In this document: positions 24,496 through 37,400 of the stretch, piece by piece
How the letters are laid out: each line of letters opens with the position of its first letter
Position numbering within the stretch: position 1 is the first letter of the stretch
From: Sycobia sp. Sy_11
Taxonomy: Eukaryota > Arthropoda > Insecta > Hymenoptera > Epichrysomallidae
NCBI GenBank assembly: GCA_018907035.1
Contig: JACCIC010000037.1
Location: 372,001 to 436,000 of the forward strand
Length of the DNA: 64,000 nt
Direction: 5' to 3'
Notes under the pieces: model-generated
Told to the model about the DNA's origin: nothing
Database searches by the model: none
What the model saw: only the letters and a program-made list of their open reading frames with translations
Position numbers and translations under genes: made by a program

Positions 24496-25319
24496 GGGAG
24501 ACCTTTATTGAAATTCCACTGTAGTGCATCGTGTTGCTCCATGTATTAATTTGTGTGTGTTGTCAATCACATATTCTTTACGTCGAGAACTTATATATAT
24601 GTGCGTTATGCAAGTCTCTATAAATTATAAATTGGCGATCTGATCAACGCAGCAACTTTCAGAGAACGTCGTCACATCTCTAAATGTTTTGTGTGTATTA
24701 TTCTGCCTTCATTTCGGTAAATACGGCGGTGTTGCAGTGTATAAATCCGAAACGTCGTTGCTACGACGCGCTTGGAACACCTAATTGCTCGACTGATGAT
24801 AGACACCCCGCTGGTAGTGGAGCATCATTCTCTGTCTCTCTCTATCTCGATATTTATTATGGTCTTCCTCGTCGAGTGACCACTTCAAATAAGGTACTTT
24901 TGTCATTATTTATATGCGCATCGTTTACTTTTTTCGCGGAATGTTTAAGTATGCGTGCGTGTTCTTATTCCCCGAATATTATTATAGTAACTAAGTAATG
25001 AATTGTATTTCTTTATTTATAAAATATCATAACATTTAGATCACTGGTATTTATATGCCTTTTCTCCCACTTATGACTAGGGTGTTTTATGCCGGGTAAA
25101 TATGAGTTGTGAGATTTCTTATTAATTAAAGAAGATTTATTAGAATTCTTTGTATGTTTATTTTTAAATATCACACACCTGGCTTGCATTTATGTATTTA
25201 AAATTGTATGATATTTTACTATATTTTCAGATAAGACTTACGTGTATTTTCTTATTAACTTTTGCGCTTTTTTATAATTAAATTTATTCTAAAATTTAAA
25301 AAAACCAAAAGCAAAATAT
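24496..25319. other. Intergenic, nothing recognised
   Basis: AT-rich. The segment 24570-24870 is more balanced and includes tataaattataaattgg (24618 on), a possible but unsupported TATA-like sequence. Confidence 0.35.
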
Positions 25320-25344
25320 TTTAAGTGTGTCAAATTTTCGCAGA

Positions 25345-25570
25345 TGTACAACGTGCTACGTGGTAGAGCAAAAAGATGAGAAAAATCTGTACTAGCGTAT
25401 GCACAGATAATAGAGTGCATCAGAGCTCAAACAGGTGTGAGCTGTGAGAAGATAAGACAGTATTTTATAGAGAGAATTAGCAACATTACACAGTCTCGAT
25501 TGGCTCTTTCTAGTGCGGGCTTCGGAACAGAATTTTATCAAGTTATTGTAAATGCTAAATCGCGAGAATT
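25345..25570 (+). pseudogene. Possible gag fragment of an LTR retroelement
   Basis: The plus strand reads MYNVLRGRAKR, stop, then a 60-codon helical, charged segment (LAYAQIIECIRAQTGVSCEK and on) ending LIPR before a stop. The style is that of LTR-retrotransposon capsid remnants. No zinc knuckle follows. Tentative. Confidence 0.25.
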
Positions 25571-25799
25571 AATACCACGCTGAAAAAGAGACTAAGGGAT
25601 TGAGAAATATAATGTACTATAACTGTAACATCCAAGGCATCTCCGAGCAGTTTGTTCTCTTGTAAATACTATGTTATCCAGTTTGTTAAGTATGAGTGTG
25701 ATCGTGTTAATTTATAAAAACATTTATTTGACGAAACTTTTATATATGTAAATACATTGTTGTAAAGGGTGAGGTTGAACAGAAATAACAATAAACTAT

Positions 25800-26270
25800 T
25801 CAATTTCTTTGCTGTTGTTTTTTTTTTTTTTTATAATGAATTTCAATGAAAATACAATATGAAAAAAACGCAAGATGCGATATATTTTTAGAAATGATTT
25901 TATATAACAATGAAAATACGATTTGGAATAGCGCAAGACGCGATATGCTCTGTTCAACGGAAAAACGGAGAGTGCCCATCCATCCGTTCAGCGGGCCTTT
26001 TACGGGCCGGTAAAGCCCCTCCTCTTACTCTATAATTGCCGCTTTTCCGGGTTCATCGGCCTGATTAGGCCTTCGCCTGCTCTAAGCAGTTCGGTACCGC
26101 CCACGACCACTCTTTCTCTCTCGCTTTATTCCTCTCTCGCTCGGGCTCACGCCCACCAGCCTACCGGACCAAGTGTCGTCTGAGCTCGACATTGTCTCGC
26201 TAGAGCTCCCTTCCCGTTCCTGGGTGACCTGCAATACCCGGAAAGTACGACTTTCCCGCGAGGTCTAATG
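25800..26270. other. Short direct repeats followed by a GC-richer block
   Basis: Two imperfect units of roughly 65 bp (AATGAAAATAC...CGCAAGATGCGATAT near 25845 and 25910) precede a pyrimidine- and GC-rich block at 25960-26270. This mix resembles an LTR or promoter, but no second LTR was found and no coding exon can be joined to it. Confidence 0.25.
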
Positions 26271-26960
26271 CCTCCAGTATCTCAGTTTTCTGGAGCTGAA
26301 AGTTGGCTTTATCTACGTTCCGAACTTATTCGCAAACGTGATTATGACTATTCGTCGAGAGGAGTCGCGGTTGAGTTCCAGAATCGGGATTATATTCATA
26401 CACACACATACAAACGCATACACATACACATGGAAATATACATATATGTATTTATAATTACAATTGTCTTATTTTTAGATTTATTTTATCTGCGGTCGGA
26501 ACGCATTACATTGTTCATATTTTTTTTTTTTTTGTTACTCCAGTCGCCCGGTATACGTTTACACACATACGTTCGTTGTACAGATGTCTTTATTTATTTT
26601 GGAACGAACTGTATGCTCTAGGAGTATAGTACGAGCACATTACACAGGACATCTGCGTATTTTCCACGCGCCCCTTTTTCCCAACGTACCCAGATTCTAC
26701 TCAATGGCTTCGATTATAAAATCGAGTTACCATAAAGTTTTCTCAAACACTAACTTTCTAAAATGCGACGCGCAGCTGTCTATCACGTGCTTCCAGCGAT
26801 CTATTCTGATGAAGGGATTTTGAAAATGCAGAAATACTTACAGGCTTTATAGCGACCATAAAGTCCGCGCGCCGACTCATTTAAAGACGATTCGAAAACC
26901 CCTCAATTTACTAAGCCCAGCCAGAGTGATGCGTATAATTGTCTTTTACAATTGTACACA
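26271..26960. other. Intergenic, nothing recognised
   Basis: A plus-strand frame at 26268-26621 is partly low complexity (CATACA repeats) and has no family signature. Confidence 0.35.
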
Positions 26961-26984
26961 TTACAAACGATGATGTAATTCAGT

Positions 26985-27960
26985 CAATAATGTGTCCAGT
27001 CACCACTGGCGTCGAAAATTGCCTGGCATCTTCAAGGCATGCTTTCTACTAATTTGACGGCATATTCTAGTGACGGCATATTCTAGTGACGGCATAATCT
27101 AGTGACAACAATCTCCAGATCCGACGAATTTGGTAAGACAACTGCTTCAAATTGTGTGTGCGTTTTCCACGAAGCTTCTGTTTACTATATACCCACACAT
27201 TTTCAATAGGGTTTCAGTAGTATTTTTTTCGCAGTTTCGACTGCGACGACCAATTCAATGTAACGACGCCAGATTGAGGCTTCCACTCAGTAGAGCTTGC
27301 TCCGGTGTTTAGGATCGTTTTCCTCCTGCAGAATCCAATCTTCATTATTTCTGATGAACTATCGTTTGGCAGATAGCAGTACAGCCTTTTTATAGATTTT
27401 TATCATTTTCTCGGCATTTATGAAGTGCAAAGTGCCGAATTCCTGCTTTGAAAAGTAGCCCGAAAGATGTACCTGTATTCCGTGTTTTGCGGCCTGCTGA
27501 ACAAGCCTATCGGTAGAAGTTGACAAGGCTCGCGTGAGGACACAAAGTGCCCTTATAGAGCATTTATCAGTAAAAATTGCATTTTCAAAATCTCTATCAA
27601 TATTCTCATGCGCTCAATCGAGTCGATTTATCACATGTTTTTCAGTCAACAGGGGCTCTTCATTGTGTTGCGCCATTTCAGGCCATGAGTACGAAGCTAG
27701 TTTCGTAGAATATATCTAAACCTTTTACTCTTAATTTTCCTTGTCCTTGTCGCAGTGTTAAAGCAGGATTTCGCGAAAACAAATTTACCATTCTTTCTTC
27801 ATCTTTTTTGTCCACTTTTGCTATCGACCCAGTTTCTGGTAAATCATCGACATATTTAACGACTTTATATCGCTGTATGAATGCCTTCGACTTTCTTATA
27901 TATTTAGCAGTCGCTGATTGCGACATTTTGGGACCTTTCGGGTGGATGCAAACGAACAAA
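26985..27960 (-). mobile_element. Tc1-like transposase remnant
   Basis: The minus strand reads a Tc1-family DD34E transposase across frames. The N-terminal DNA-binding part is open from an ATG near 27925 (MSQSATAKYIRKSKAFIQR, then VDDLPETGS). The catalytic core follows: first Asp in AIFTDKCS (about 27570), second Asp in QEENDPKHRS (about 27310), and the Glu in NPIENVW (about 27200) followed by KLRGKR. Stops and frameshifts disable it. No clear terminal inverted repeats were found. The triplicated GACGGCATA(A/T)TCTAGT at 27057-27106 is a small internal duplication. Confidence 0.75.
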
Positions 27961-28369
27961 CAAAAGTAGCGCGACGCGTACTTAGCTCTCGTGGCGTTTA
28001 ATGTGATTCTCTTTCAAAAGATCAACGACAACGGAGTCTTTGTTGACAATATATCAAGAACAAAGCTTCCTTCTATCGGCTAGCGAAAGAATTAGAGCGA
28101 AATCTTTCATTACCTGTCAGTAAAGTCGACCACGCACTTACTTGACTGACGATAATAATAACAAGCAGCCGAATAGCCAATTTATCGCACAGCAATCGGA
28201 CGGAAAGACAAAACGTGTTCCTCTCGGGAGTAAGAATAGGAATCGCTTGTTTAGAGGTACTTGAGGTGGATGTACTCTTGCAAGCTGCTACCCATTGCTC
28301 GACATTGTAAAAATCGCGTTCTGACATGAAGGGCAGCTTGCTAAACTGCTTATTAGTCATGAGTACAAG
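27961..28369. other. Unassigned stretch
   Basis: A 95-codon minus-strand frame (28073-28360) is present but matches no family I know. It may be the opposite strand of retroelement DNA joined to the RT scrap that follows. Confidence 0.3.
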
Positions 28370-28725
28370 CAGTTAATACAGAAAGAGGCTGAAAATCATA
28401 TTGGTACTCTTATAAAAAAGATACTTCCGGAATTTCATGACGCGGTGAAAAAATTTGTTATAAATTATCTCTTTTTGAAACCGAAGAAAGCGACAGTAAA
28501 ATTAAAAATCGCCATGAAGAATTCCAAACCAAATTCACAACCACATCGAGTATCTCCGGGTGAGGAAATCGAGATGAAGAGATAAATTAATGAGTGGCTA
28601 CAGAACCGAATAATTAGAAAAGATACATAAGAGTACGCCAAGCGAATTGTCGTCACAAGGAAGAAAAACGGCAGAATGATAGTCTGCATAAATCACGTGC
28701 AGCTTCACGATGTTGTCCAAAAAGA
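28370..28725 (+). pseudogene. Ty3/gypsy reverse transcriptase fragment
   Basis: The plus strand gives the region just N-terminal to and entering a Ty3/gypsy RT: HRVSPGEEIEMKR, stop, INEWLQNRIIRKDT, stop, EYAKRIVVTRKKNGRMIVCI. This matches the usual P-R-R-x-S-P / I-x-x-W-L-x-x-G-I-I / S-x-Y-A-S-P / K-K-D-G order. It has at least two stops and ends at VCINHVQL before the catalytic YxDD, with no integrase or LTRs identified. A dead fragment. Confidence 0.7.
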
Positions 28726-28739
28726 GCATTATTAAAAGA

Positions 28740-31700
28740 AATTATTATCTCGGGCGAAGCCGAGACGACGGATACTAGTATTATTATATATTATTCACCT
28801 GCATGTTATGTTGATTGAAAATGAAATATTTTATTTTTAGAGAATAAAAATTACCATCTATCTTTTTACGAACTTAAAAATTCCCTAAATAATATTTAAA
28901 TTATATATCTTTAATGCTTGAACCCAAATCTGAAAATTTGGTTTTTTTTCAAGCGAGATGTTCACAGTATCTCAATTATTTCGCAGTTTAACTGAAAATT
29001 CTCTGCAACAAAACGTAATCCACAAAAACCACAATCGAGCTGAAATGCCAGCTTAGAAATTCGCACTGGCACAGAGACTAGACTACAGTCGTTACGACTT
29101 TCGTAATCATACGGCAAAGCCATGTGTGCATTGAGGGGGAGAGCAACTAGTTTTCCGGATCATTTCCCATTAATTTTCGTAGCTCAACACTTCAGAAAAC
29201 AGAGAATATTATTACGATTACGAAAAAAATGGCAGATCAGGACATGTGAAGGAGTTGTACGTCTTTAATGGATAAAAAAAGGATTTATTAAAATTTTTTT
29301 TTATCCATATACTGTTTAATGCACTAAAGCAAAACATTATACATATACACTATTATTTTTAATTCCTGGAATCATATTTTCATTTTTGGAAAATATTAAT
29401 TTCATTTTTTGAATAATCGTTATGCCGTTATGCAAATTTTCAAAAAAAAATTATATTAACTTATCCTAATAGAAGAGATTTTTAAAATGTATATATTAGT
29501 AAATTATTAAAAAAGTAGAACACATTTGTTTGTAGCTGCCAATGCGATTATAAGATGATGAAAGCCAATCATTAAATTGGCCAAATAATGGTTTACTCAA
29601 TACTTCGAAATCAACGAATGAACATTCATTTGCCGAATTGTTAGAATTTAGTTGTTAAAGATGGATGTATATTAAACTCCGCCACAAACAAATATTAGTT
29701 TTTGTAAAATTTTTTTATTTATGTGATTTTGTGTAAAATTTATCTTATATGTTGATTTTATATCTCATTTGTTTCAATTCCAAATTACCCTTCAGTGTTT
29801 TAAAAATTTAGGGGAAGCCAAAATAAAGTAAAATATTTCTTAAGAAAGTTTCAAATTTCATGTTTAAAATCGAATCATAATCATTAATTTAATATTAAAT
29901 CAATAAATCGAATAATTACTATTACTCGAATTTTACATTTAAATCAGAAAAATAATTCATTTTGAATGAATTCTGACGCGTTTTCAATTAGCAAAAAAAA
30001 CAATAAATAAATCTAGAATATATAACATTTAATAATTTAACAGCTAATCATCTTTAAGGTGATCTCTAAGACTTTAGGTTATTTCTTATATGAAAATTTT
30101 CACGTTGCTTCCTCGCGTATCAAGGTTAAAATGGCTTTTGAAGTTTTCCATAACTTCAATGAATAAATCTACAATTTAGATTCTCTAAGAAAATTACCTT
30201 GAAGCTCGAATAAATATTATTTCGAAATCCAAATTCCATAATTTTTTACATCAATTTTTTTTCATTAATTATAGAATATTTTTGGGATTCTTAATTCTAT
30301 CATATACAAAAATCTTATTTTATATCTTCATCGTTGAATCCCGCAAAATTTTTAAAAAATAATTAATTAAATTAAAATATTTCAACTAATTAAAATTTTT
30401 TTTAACAGTTTATCATAAGCCTATATGAAAAATATTTTATAAAATATAAATATAAATGTCCGAGGCCATTGTCATGGATAATACGTTGGGATGTTTGAAA
30501 ATGGAAGAAAATTATAAGAACAACAAGTATTTCAATTTAAATTGAATTTAATAAATGAGAATATAAGGAAGACGAATACAAAAATATATTGGACAGCCCA
30601 CGGTGGCAAGCCGAACTTGTCACCTGATTTCGAACATCTCAACAATTTCTCAAATCTATTTTACAATGCGACCTCTCTATACATTCTCAATATATATCCG
30701 TAAAACATGTGTTTTAACGAAAATATTGCGAAGCTCCCGTTAAAGCACGGATCATTCTTTATCGGAAACAGAATCTGTTAACCTCTTTCGGAAACTTCAA
30801 GTTTTTCTCATAGCAATGATTCGCTCAACTTATGTATGAGTTCGTATATCGAAAAAACTTTGGTTGTTTAAAATCATTGGTTCGTTTATATTAACTATAA
30901 TATTGGTAACTATAATTTATATTTCTTAAACATAATAGACAAATACAAATTTATTTTTTATTACCATAATATTTTAAAATGAATATCTGTAAATTTTCAA
31001 TCTGCTGTACATTAGTTTAACATCACAATTTGTTGAATTGTTGGACGCACGGGAAGCCGTTTTATCAAAAATTAATAAGTCCGAGAGATCGCCTTACATT
31101 TAGTTTTTCTAGGTGGGGCTCGGTATGGCCATCTAAAGAACGTATTTTCTTTTACTATACTCCGGATCTACACCCCGTATACCAATTTCATAATAACGCA
31201 TTTTACTTATTTAAAATATATATTAAAATCGAGCCCACACATATTATTATAAGAGTGGCATTATTTAAAGAGTTTATTTTCGACGTATTATTCTCAGACT
31301 TTTCAAATAAGATCACATTATAATTATTCTTTAAAACTATATTGAATCTGACTCCAAATAAATACTTAACATAATTACTAGAAAAACTTACAACAAACTA
31401 CGCTGCTATGTTCATATATATATATACTAAATTGACAAAAATTTTAAATTAAATACTATAAACTTTCTATATTTTTTCTTTTATACATAGATATAAACTT
31501 ATAAAATAAAACATCAAATAATAAAATATAAAATTACAAACTAATATATTTAAAAGTATACCTAAAGTTACAAATTGAAATATTAATATATATATACATA
31601 TATAAAAGTACAAACTTACTGAATATTAATTTATGTTTCTTTCAAGCTCTATTTAAGCCTATTCAAAAAAGTACTAACTGACTTACGCTTTTGCGTTCCT

Positions 31701-32533
31701 TTTTATAGTTTCGTAGACCCCTACTCCAGCAAATTTTAAATATCAAATCAATTGCCGTGACTATATCATAGAAGAAAAACTAATAGAACTCTGAAAAACA
31801 AAGACAACAATATACAAATAAAATTACTCTAATATTCCTGTGCTTAAATTGCGTGTTTCTAAGAAAATGCGCACCCTTTTACGTTCAAAGCGCATAAAGG
31901 CGCGCTTTTTCCTATTTATCACTCAAAACGATGTAATTTATCACACTAATCGGCGTTTGGGGATTAAACGTTGGCACGCGACTTTTACAAGACAGGTTTC
32001 TTCGTTTTTCCGTTTCTTTTTTTTTCTTTTCTCTTTTTTTTATGCACACGCCCGTTACCTTCTAGGATTGGCAGAAGTGTGGCCTCGAGCAACAATTTCG
32101 GTATTCCTGTGTACATGAGACTCGTATATTCAGCGGGGATAAAATCTCACAGTTGGAGTTTAACTGCGACCTCAGGTCGACAGCGGCGTCGATTCTAGAC
32201 ACAGTACCTAAGAAAATCTCAGGTTGACTGAACTCAAGCAAAGCCCAGGATAAATCAACGTGCGGATGAAAACTACATTTACTCCTTTCTATTACATAAA
32301 TTTAAAATCCTTTTGAACGCTTACATTAAGTTCTTACAATTTTTTTAATGTTTTTGATTTTCAGAAAATTCTCGCTGGATACAACAAAATACATTTTATT
32401 ATTTCCACCTTTGTCAATAAATAAATCGTTCAAAACGTATATTTTAAATAATAAATAAATAATGAAAAAGGCTTAATAATTGCCAAATAAGGTTGAAGTA
32501 ATTTTTTCAATTTTTAATTTATTATATATATAC

Positions 32534-32539
<6 letters not shown>
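28740..32539. other. Long AT-rich intergenic stretch
   Basis: About 3.8 kb with no exon, element or RNA that I can support. The open frames at 31030-31323, 31840-32118 and 31971-32198 are compositionally ordinary and match no family. Short TA-rich words occur throughout. Confidence 0.45.

Positions 32540-32582
<43 letters not shown>
32540..32582. repeat. (TA)n microsatellite
   Basis: Pure TA run; a shorter one lies at 32731-32758. Confidence 0.95.
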
Positions 32583-32585
<3 letters not shown>

Positions 32586-33187
32586 CTATGAAGAGACAAA
32601 ACATTGCTGTTTCGGACTTACAATAACATTTTTTAGATTTGATTGGAATTTATCAAATCGTAGCTAATAACGTGAGATCTGTTTTCTTACGTCTGAAATG
32701 TATGTTGTTTATAGTTTATTTACATTTAAAAGTATATATATATATATATATATATATAGCAATGTTATTCTCATGGAAGATATCTGTACTGTAAACAACA
32801 TATTTTTTCTATGTATAATGCGATATAACCTTAATTGGTATAAAATACAAAATAAATTAAGTATACGTGCTCTACATAGAATTCCACACAAAATTGATAA
32901 ATATTTCATATACGTATGTAAAATGTATAGATTTGAATTTTGTGTTACATTTTACTCAAAAAAGTTATTGTTGCATGTAACTGATTCTTGTTTTAATCAG
33001 CAAATCGCAGAACTTCAAATAAAAGGAAAGCCACGTGTTTATTTACTGAAATTTCCCCAGCAATAATATCAAATATAGTCTTTTTTAGCAATGATATTTC
33101 CGTTTTTTTTAAAATAATTTATAGGTTGAATCCTCCATTCGAGCCCAAAAATTTTCATTAATCAAACATTTTACACACACATATACG

Positions 33188-33190
<3 letters not shown>

Positions 33191-33233
<43 letters not shown>
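33191..33233. repeat. (TA)n array, left side of a mariner insertion
   Basis: TA run ending exactly at the left terminus of the mariner. The matching array at 34321-34366 lies at the other end, so the mariner most likely inserted into one (TA)n tract. Confidence 0.95.
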
Positions 33234-33236
<3 letters not shown>

Positions 33237-34317
33237 GAGGTCAGACAATTAAGTAATATGACAAATTTCAAAAATCGAGTAACTTTAAAAATTAAGGTAC
33301 ATCGCTGCGATCCCCTTCAAAGTAGTCCCCTCCCACATCTGTAAACTTATTCCAGCGAGTTTTTCAATTTTCGTAACAATTCTGGAACACTGCTTCTGGG
33401 ACTTCTCCGAGTACTCTCGTCACAGATTCTTAGATGTCTTCAACAGAGTCAAAATGTCGACATTTGACGAATTTTTTCAAATGGGAGAATAGGAAAAAGT
33501 CGCAGGGTGACATCTCCGCTGAATAGGGCGGTTCTGGAAACGTTGCAATGCCTTTAGACGTCAAAAACTGAGAAACACTGAACGCACTGTGACAGGAAGC
33601 ATTGTCGTCATGCAGAAGCCAAGTCTTCGCGATCTCTGGACACACTTTGAGCACCCTTTTTCGTAATTTTTTGAGCACATTGCAGTAGAATAGTTGATTT
33701 ACAGTAGGATCACTTTCAACCTGCTCGAGACAATCATGAGGGATGTTCATTCGGTGGGCTTTTTGCTCATCTGGAAGGTTTTTCGGTACCATCTTCACGC
33801 GCAGCTTTTTCATGGCGAAATATTCGGTTAATATTCAACTCGTCAGCCAACATTCGAATGGTTAGTCGCCGGTCTTAATGAACAAGGGCGCGGACGCGCT
33901 GCGTATTCGCGTCGGTTCGCGCTTGAATTGGCCTTTCACTTCGCGCCTCGTCTTTGACGATCTCACGGACATTTTTAAAATCGGCATGCCACCGAAGCAC
34001 CTGACTGCGACTCAGGGCATCACTACCATACACTTTAAGTACGTTTTCATAAGTTTGTGTCGCGGTTTCGCCGACATTCGGACAAAATTTTATCGTGCAC
34101 CGTTGCTCTAAAGTTCTCTGTTCCTTTTTCGTGACATGCACTATTCGCGCGTTGTTACAAAACATTAAACAGCAGGCGAAAAAATGATCATACAAGGGTT
34201 GACGTTGTCTCAATCTAGAGAATAGGAATCTGCTATTATGGTAGCGGAGTTACAGGTTCGTAGTGTTACCACAGGCCAAAAAATAAAATCGGTCGCATTA
34301 CTTAATCGTTTGACCTC

Positions 34318-34320
<3 letters not shown>
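33234..34320 (-). mobile_element. Mariner element, internally deleted
   Basis: Ends match as 27-bp imperfect inverted repeats (CGAGGTCAGACAATTAAGTA at left, CGAGGTCAAACGATTAAGTA at right) with TA on both sides; length 1087 bp. On the minus strand the N-terminal DNA-binding half (34213-33875, including KKEQRTLEQRCTIKF and SRSQVLRWHADFKN) and the C-terminal catalytic half (33813-33430, including LLHDDNASCH and SPCDFFLF) are recognisable, and YFEGDR lies at the C-terminus near 33310. Between ESDP and TVNQ the stretch with the first catalytic Asp (the TGDE region) is absent, a deletion that keeps frame. A stop at about 33876 and a frameshift also break the N-terminal part. It cannot encode an active transposase but may still be mobilised in trans. 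Confidence 0.88.

Positions 34321-34366
<46 letters not shown>
34321..34366. repeat. (TA)n array, right side of the mariner
   Basis: TA run starting at the right terminus of the mariner at 33234-34320. Confidence 0.95.
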
Positions 34367-34367
<1 letters not shown>

Positions 34368-34454
34368 TTTAATACTTCAATAAACGATACGAGAGTTACA
34401 ATAAAAATGAGATTGTATTTGTTATCTTAATCTTATCCAGTAGATACAACAGAT

Positions 34455-37400
34455 TTAGTCCACGTGTGGATGATTGGAAAAAGTCAATGTATCAGGAGTT
34501 ATATATCCTGACATTATGCGTTTAATGAAGCCTACATAAGCGGTTATCTTCACATATAAGCTACCCTCATCATCATCGATGCAAGCAGGTGGATGCCCTA
34601 TGAATATACCAACAATCGTATTATTTACAACAAGCGCATTACCGCTGTCACCCTGTAAAGTATATATTATTGTACACTGAATGATTAACCTGGAGTGTAT
34701 TTTAATTTTAAAATATTTTTATAAAAATTTTATAAAATAATATTTTGTTGATGGCAAGTATAAGTTCACAGGAATAGAACGTTATAGTTACTTTCCTAAA
34801 AGAAAACATACAATTAGTTCTTTCATGCAATTCATCCTAAATCGTTAGTTTTTATTCTACAATCGAAAAACGTAAGATGATGAAAATTAATCCATTTATT
34901 AATTTTGAAAGGCTTTATCTAAATGCTAGACGTATTATTTAGATTTTTAAAAATAATTTTTAGTGTATTAACAAGAATAACCGATTATACAAAAAAAATA
35001 TTTCGTACACTGATTCTATGAATGACAAATAAATGAAGTAAATAATATACAAAATGATTCATTGCAAACTCCGAATCCAATAGATTTTAAAATATTTGAT
35101 CTAAAAAAAGTAAATTACGCAAACATTTACTAGAACGTCATTTACTTGATGTATTCATTTTTTTTTAACTATTATTTATTCCTAATTAATAAATTTTTTT
35201 TTTATTGGTCTTATAGTCCAATCAATTCAATCTAAAAATAAAAATAAAATAAAAATAAAAATAAATAAATAAAAATAAAATAAAAATAAAAATATATAAA
35301 TAAAAATAAAAATAAATAAATAAAAAAAATAAAAATTAAATTAAAATTAATGACAGTCAGACTGTCCTTGTTTCCATCCACCCCCGTAGACTAATCTGAA
35401 AATAAAATATTAGCTGAAAAAATTCTTTGTTAGTAAAGTGCAATCTGACTGTCCCCAGCACCCTTACCTAATTAATCAGGGACCTGATGAGGAGCCGTAG
35501 CGAGCTCGAAACGTTGGACAAGTCTTCAATTAGGTAAGGGTGTTGGGGACAGTCAGACTGCACTTTACTAACAAAGAATTTTTTCAGCTAATATTTTATT
35601 TTCAGATTAGTCTACGGGGGTGAATGTAAACAAGGACAGTCTGACTGTCATTATAATTTTAATTTAGTTTTTAATTTAATTTTTATTATTATTTATTTAT
35701 TTTTATTTTTATTTTATTTTTATTTCTAGATTCAATTGATTGAATAGATTGACTGTAAGACCAATAAAAAAATATTTATTAATTTGTATATGGGCAGTCG
35801 ACATAAGTACAATTAAATTATTATTTATTCCTACATGTATTTATTATTAAATATTTTTTACTATGGTGTGGATTTCAAATTAGCAAAAAAATTTATATCA
35901 AACATGTACTGTAATAAACTTGATTTAGTGATCTGGGAAAAGCCTAAAATTACAAACGATCATATGCCCTTTATAAGAGTAATTTTTAAGATTCTTTTCA
36001 AGGATGACTTTTTTAGTATACCCTAAAATATAATGTGACGATTAGACTTGTATTTTAAAAAAATTATCGACATCATAATTTCTACTTTTATTAAATTTCT
36101 TATCCTTATATTAATAAAATTTCTTTTGTCACAAAGCCATTCATCAAAATTGTTTGATGCACTTGTAAAGCAGCATCATGCCAACGATTTTAGTAGAATC
36201 AAAATTTGTCTGAAAACTATGATAAAAACTTCGAACCGTTACAATAATAAATTACGTTATGTAGTAAAAGCAAGTTATTCGTATAAACAAAATATCACAA
36301 AAATAATTATTTGAGCTATACATTGAATTGGGTTCTTTACATTTATGAACATACAGGTTATTTACAGTGATATTTAGGAATATATCAAATATATGAAACA
36401 TATGCTTCGAGGAACGTTCCTATATGCAGCATTTATATTTGGTTTAGCTATGAGTATATCAATAATAATTATATCTTCAGTTTCTATAATTTGTTAACAT
36501 TTTAGCTCCTTGCATATTATATCTTTCGTAGTATAATATTGTATGCTTTATGGTAAATACTCGTTTTTGTATTCGCATGTGCATGAAATGCTATTAACAA
36601 TACCGATGCGAGACAAAGGTGCAGACAGATTATAGTGATCAGATATCATTCTTTTTATCGATACGATACTATGAATTTTTGTTTGTGGTTTTTATTGGTA
36701 TACCATGTCGCTTTATTTGGCTTGTAAGATACTTCAAAACACTTTGTACGTTTATGTTTACCTTCTTTTATAACACTCGATGTTTTCAAAAATGCATCTT
36801 TTTTAAATATCTCATAAAAATCTGAGTATTTTGATTTTGTAGATAGATTTAGTGTGGCACATTATCGTTAGTAACTTTTTTTGCGAGTAGATCAGCTCCT
36901 TCGTTTCCTGTGATTTCTGTATACGCAAAAATGCAGTAAAATTCTATATTATTATTTTTCAGGTTTTTCAAGACATTTATTATATTTTTTTTTATTTTTA
37001 GTATGTACACATTCGTTTTAATTCGAGTTTTGGTGGATTCCAGACTTCATTCTTTGTACATAATATTATATGAAGAGTATCCTCGATGGCGATATCTTCA
37101 GCTGTATAAACAGAAGCTATTTTATAAATGTTTTTTAACGAATATTAAGCTGCGGACAGTTAAGAGCTGATCTAACACATTTAGCATCGTTTATTTTGCT
37201 ACCATCAATACATATGACGTGTGCGTCTTTCTCCACTAATAAGTTATTTAGTATTCAATTTGCATTTTCATACTTTTGTAGTTTCACATCTAGATCTTCA
37301 TAATCAACGTGTTTAATTATGCTTGTGCATACTGTAATTGTTCCTTTCAATCAGAATACTTTTTTCTATATCCACTACAGCAGATATGCTGTGATTTATT

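Noticed and set aside
31030..31323. A 97-codon plus-strand frame
   Set aside because: No family resemblance, no splice context, AT-driven composition.
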